The notes below the pieces were generated by a model that worked only from the letters and a program-made list of their open reading frames with translations, searched no databases and was not told the DNA's origin. Positions 40,543 to 41,635 of a DNA stretch of 41,635 bases are shown here, in pieces; the first letter of the stretch is position 1, and each line of letters opens with the position of its first letter. Origin of the DNA: an uncultured Bacteroidia bacterium (lineage in GTDB: Bacteria; Bacteroidota; Bacteroidia; Bacteroidales; Prolixibacteraceae); contig CAIUUO010000282.1 in NCBI GenBank assembly GCA_903902325.1, positions 1 through 41,635 of the forward strand, given 5' to 3'. Made by a program: the position numbers and the translations under genes.

Positions 40543-41565
40543 ATGAAACAAGTTGCCATCGGCATTGACATCGGCGGGACCAACACTGCCATCGGAGTGG
40601 TTGACAGGGAAGGGAACGTTCTGTATGAATTACAGCCCCAGCTGCCGACTCCCCAGAAAAAGGAAAACCCAAACATGACCGAAAAAAGGTCAGACGAACT
40701 ATGTGCCGGCTATGTAACCGAACTGGCAGCAGAAGTCAGGGTTGCCATAGAAACTGTGAAAAAAATCAATCCTGACATTCAGGTGATGGGCATCGGCATC
40801 GGAGCTCCCAATGCCAACTATTACCGTGGAACCATCGAGGTACCCGCCAACCTGCCTTTCGTTGGGGTAATTAATTTTGCCAATCTGCTTCAGGCTAAAC
40901 TACCAGAAATCAATATCATCAAACTTACCAATGATGCAAATGCTGCAGCCCTTGGCGAACTGATCTACGGCGGTGGCATAGGCATGAAGAATTTTGTAAT
41001 GATCACCCTCGGTACCGGACTGGGCAGTGGAATCATTGTCGACGGTGACCTGGTTTACGGACAGGATGGATTTGCCGGAGAACTTGGGCATACTACCCTC
41101 GTTCCGGATGGCCGTCTATGTGGTTGTGGTGGAATAGGTCACCTCGAAGCCTACTGCTCTGCAACTGGAATCAGAAGGAATGTTTTTGAGATTCTCGCAA
41201 AAACGAACAATAGCGAAAGTCCGCTGGCCAATGTCCCTTACAATGATATGACCGCAAAAATGGTTTACGATGCTGCCGAGCAGAATGATCCTATCGCTCT
41301 CGAAGTATTCAAATATACAGGTGAATTACTGGGACGAAGCCTTGCCGATACGGTTCACTACCTGAGCCCTGAAGCCATTTTCCTCTTCGGCGGTGCTGCA
41401 GCTGCAGGTGATTTTATCTTCAAGCCAACCAAGGAGAGTATGGAGCGTTACCTGCTGCCTGTATACCGCAACAAGGTACAGATCCTCCCATCCGGACTGA
41501 AGGCAGGCTCCGCGGCAATTGTAGGTGCAAGTGCGTTGGTTTGGAAAGAACTTGACAAAATTTAG
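40543..41565 (+). CDS. ROK-family sugar kinase (probable glucokinase)
   Basis: A 340-residue cytoplasmic kinase. The phosphate motif is AIGIDIGGTNTAIGVVD. Substrate-site motifs are LTNDANAAALGELIYGGG and LGTGLGSGIIVDGDLVYG, with EFGHT-like ELGHTTLVPDG. The ROK zinc motif CxCGxxGCxE reads CGCGGIGHLE here, so the third Cys is replaced by His, which can still bind zinc. The C-terminal adenosine region has AIFLFGGAAAAGDFIF and KAGSAAIVGASALVW. It probably phosphorylates glucose, though other hexoses are possible. The gene is alone in its transcription unit as far as visible. Confidence 0.9.
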   Translation: MKQVAIGIDIGGTNTAIGVVDREGNVLYELQPQLPTPQKKENPNMTEKRSDELCAGYVTELAAEVRVAIETVKKINPDIQVMGIGIGAPNANYYRGTIEVPANLPFVGVINFANLLQAKLPEINIIKLTNDANAAALGELIYGGGIGMKNFVMITLGTGLGSGIIVDGDLVYGQDGFAGELGHTTLVPDGRLCGCGGIGHLEAYCSATGIRRNVFEILAKTNNSESPLANVPYNDMTAKMVYDAAEQNDPIALEVFKYTGELLGRSLADTVHYLSPEAIFLFGGAAAAGDFIFKPTKESMERYLLPVYRNKVQILPSGLKAGSAAIVGASALVWKELDKI

Positions 41566-41581
41566 ATCCGGATGCTAAAAA

Positions 41582-41635
41582 GAAATAGATTTAAATAGAT
41601 TGAAATAGATTTAAATAGATTGAAATAGATTGAAA
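41582..41635. repeat. 10-bp-period tandem repeat running off the window
   Basis: Five full units of (G/T)AAATAGATT alternate G, T, G, T, G and a sixth begins at the window end. The period is exactly 10 bp, starting 16 bp after the ROK gene stop. The total length is unknown. Confidence 0.9.

Overview
The window looks like chromosome from a member of the Bacteroidota, probably a Bacteroidales/Marinilabiliales-type environmental or gut relative. The reasons are Bacteroidota-specific families: a SusC/RagA receptor with an STN domain behind an ECF sigma/FecR pair, GH97 and GH29 enzymes, a DUF3472 protein, a DUF47-PiT phosphate cassette, several TAnnTTTG-like -7 elements without strong Shine-Dalgarno sites, and abundant short intergenic repeats. 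No rRNA and one tRNA (Gln, CTG) are present.

Region 1 (1-8.2 kb, minus strand) is a damaged polysaccharide-utilisation signalling locus: ECF sigma factor, FecR anti-sigma factor and an STN-type SusC receptor cut by the end of an IS21-like element at position 129. Upstream of it lie an orphan tail of a fucosidase-like gene and a compact five-gene module of three helix-turn-helix proteins, one unknown protein and a Toprim/RecA-fold primase-helicase. That module resembles the replication/excision part of Bacteroides mobilizable elements, but no integrase or relaxase is visible. A perfect 17-bp inverted repeat follows it.

Region 2 (8.7-11.5 kb) holds tRNA-Gln with its terminator, a second ECF sigma factor whose FecR partner survives only as about 40 N-terminal codons, and two toxin-antitoxin pairs (ParE-like and YoeB-like). 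The YoeB-like pair is bracketed by two 190-bp direct repeats. Each repeat has inverted ends and an internal reading frame resembling the N-terminus of a REP-associated tyrosine transposase. I consider this the most interesting structure in the window.

Region 3 (11.5-18.5 kb) is a carbohydrate region: GH97, a small membrane protein plus methyltransferase, GH29 alpha-L-fucosidase, a DUF3472 secreted protein, and a leaderless papain-fold peptidase. Two convergent gene junctions (fucosidase/DUF3472 and peptidase/rlmN) contain inverted arrays of a TTGTCGAA-type short repeat.

Region 4 (18.7-28.2 kb) contains rlmN, a ferredoxin-reductase-like flavoprotein, yidD, a znuABC-type metal ABC transporter, a NikR-fold regulator that lacks all four classical nickel ligands and is bracketed by inverted REP pairs, a TonB-dependent receptor, and a DUF6051-like alpha/beta-hydrolase-type protein. 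The cluster suggests metal acquisition.

Region 5 (28.3-41.6 kb) is mostly core genome: DUF47-PiT phosphate transport followed by a PhoR/PhoB-like pair, asnS-rpoN converging on it, a TMTC-like membrane glycosyltransferase with TPRs, a small conserved protein, an AEC transporter, an IVP four-helix-bundle gene flanked by a 15-bp inverted repeat, an aldo/keto reductase and a ROK kinase. The window ends inside a 10-bp-period repeat. All family calls were made by reading translations; no database search was run.
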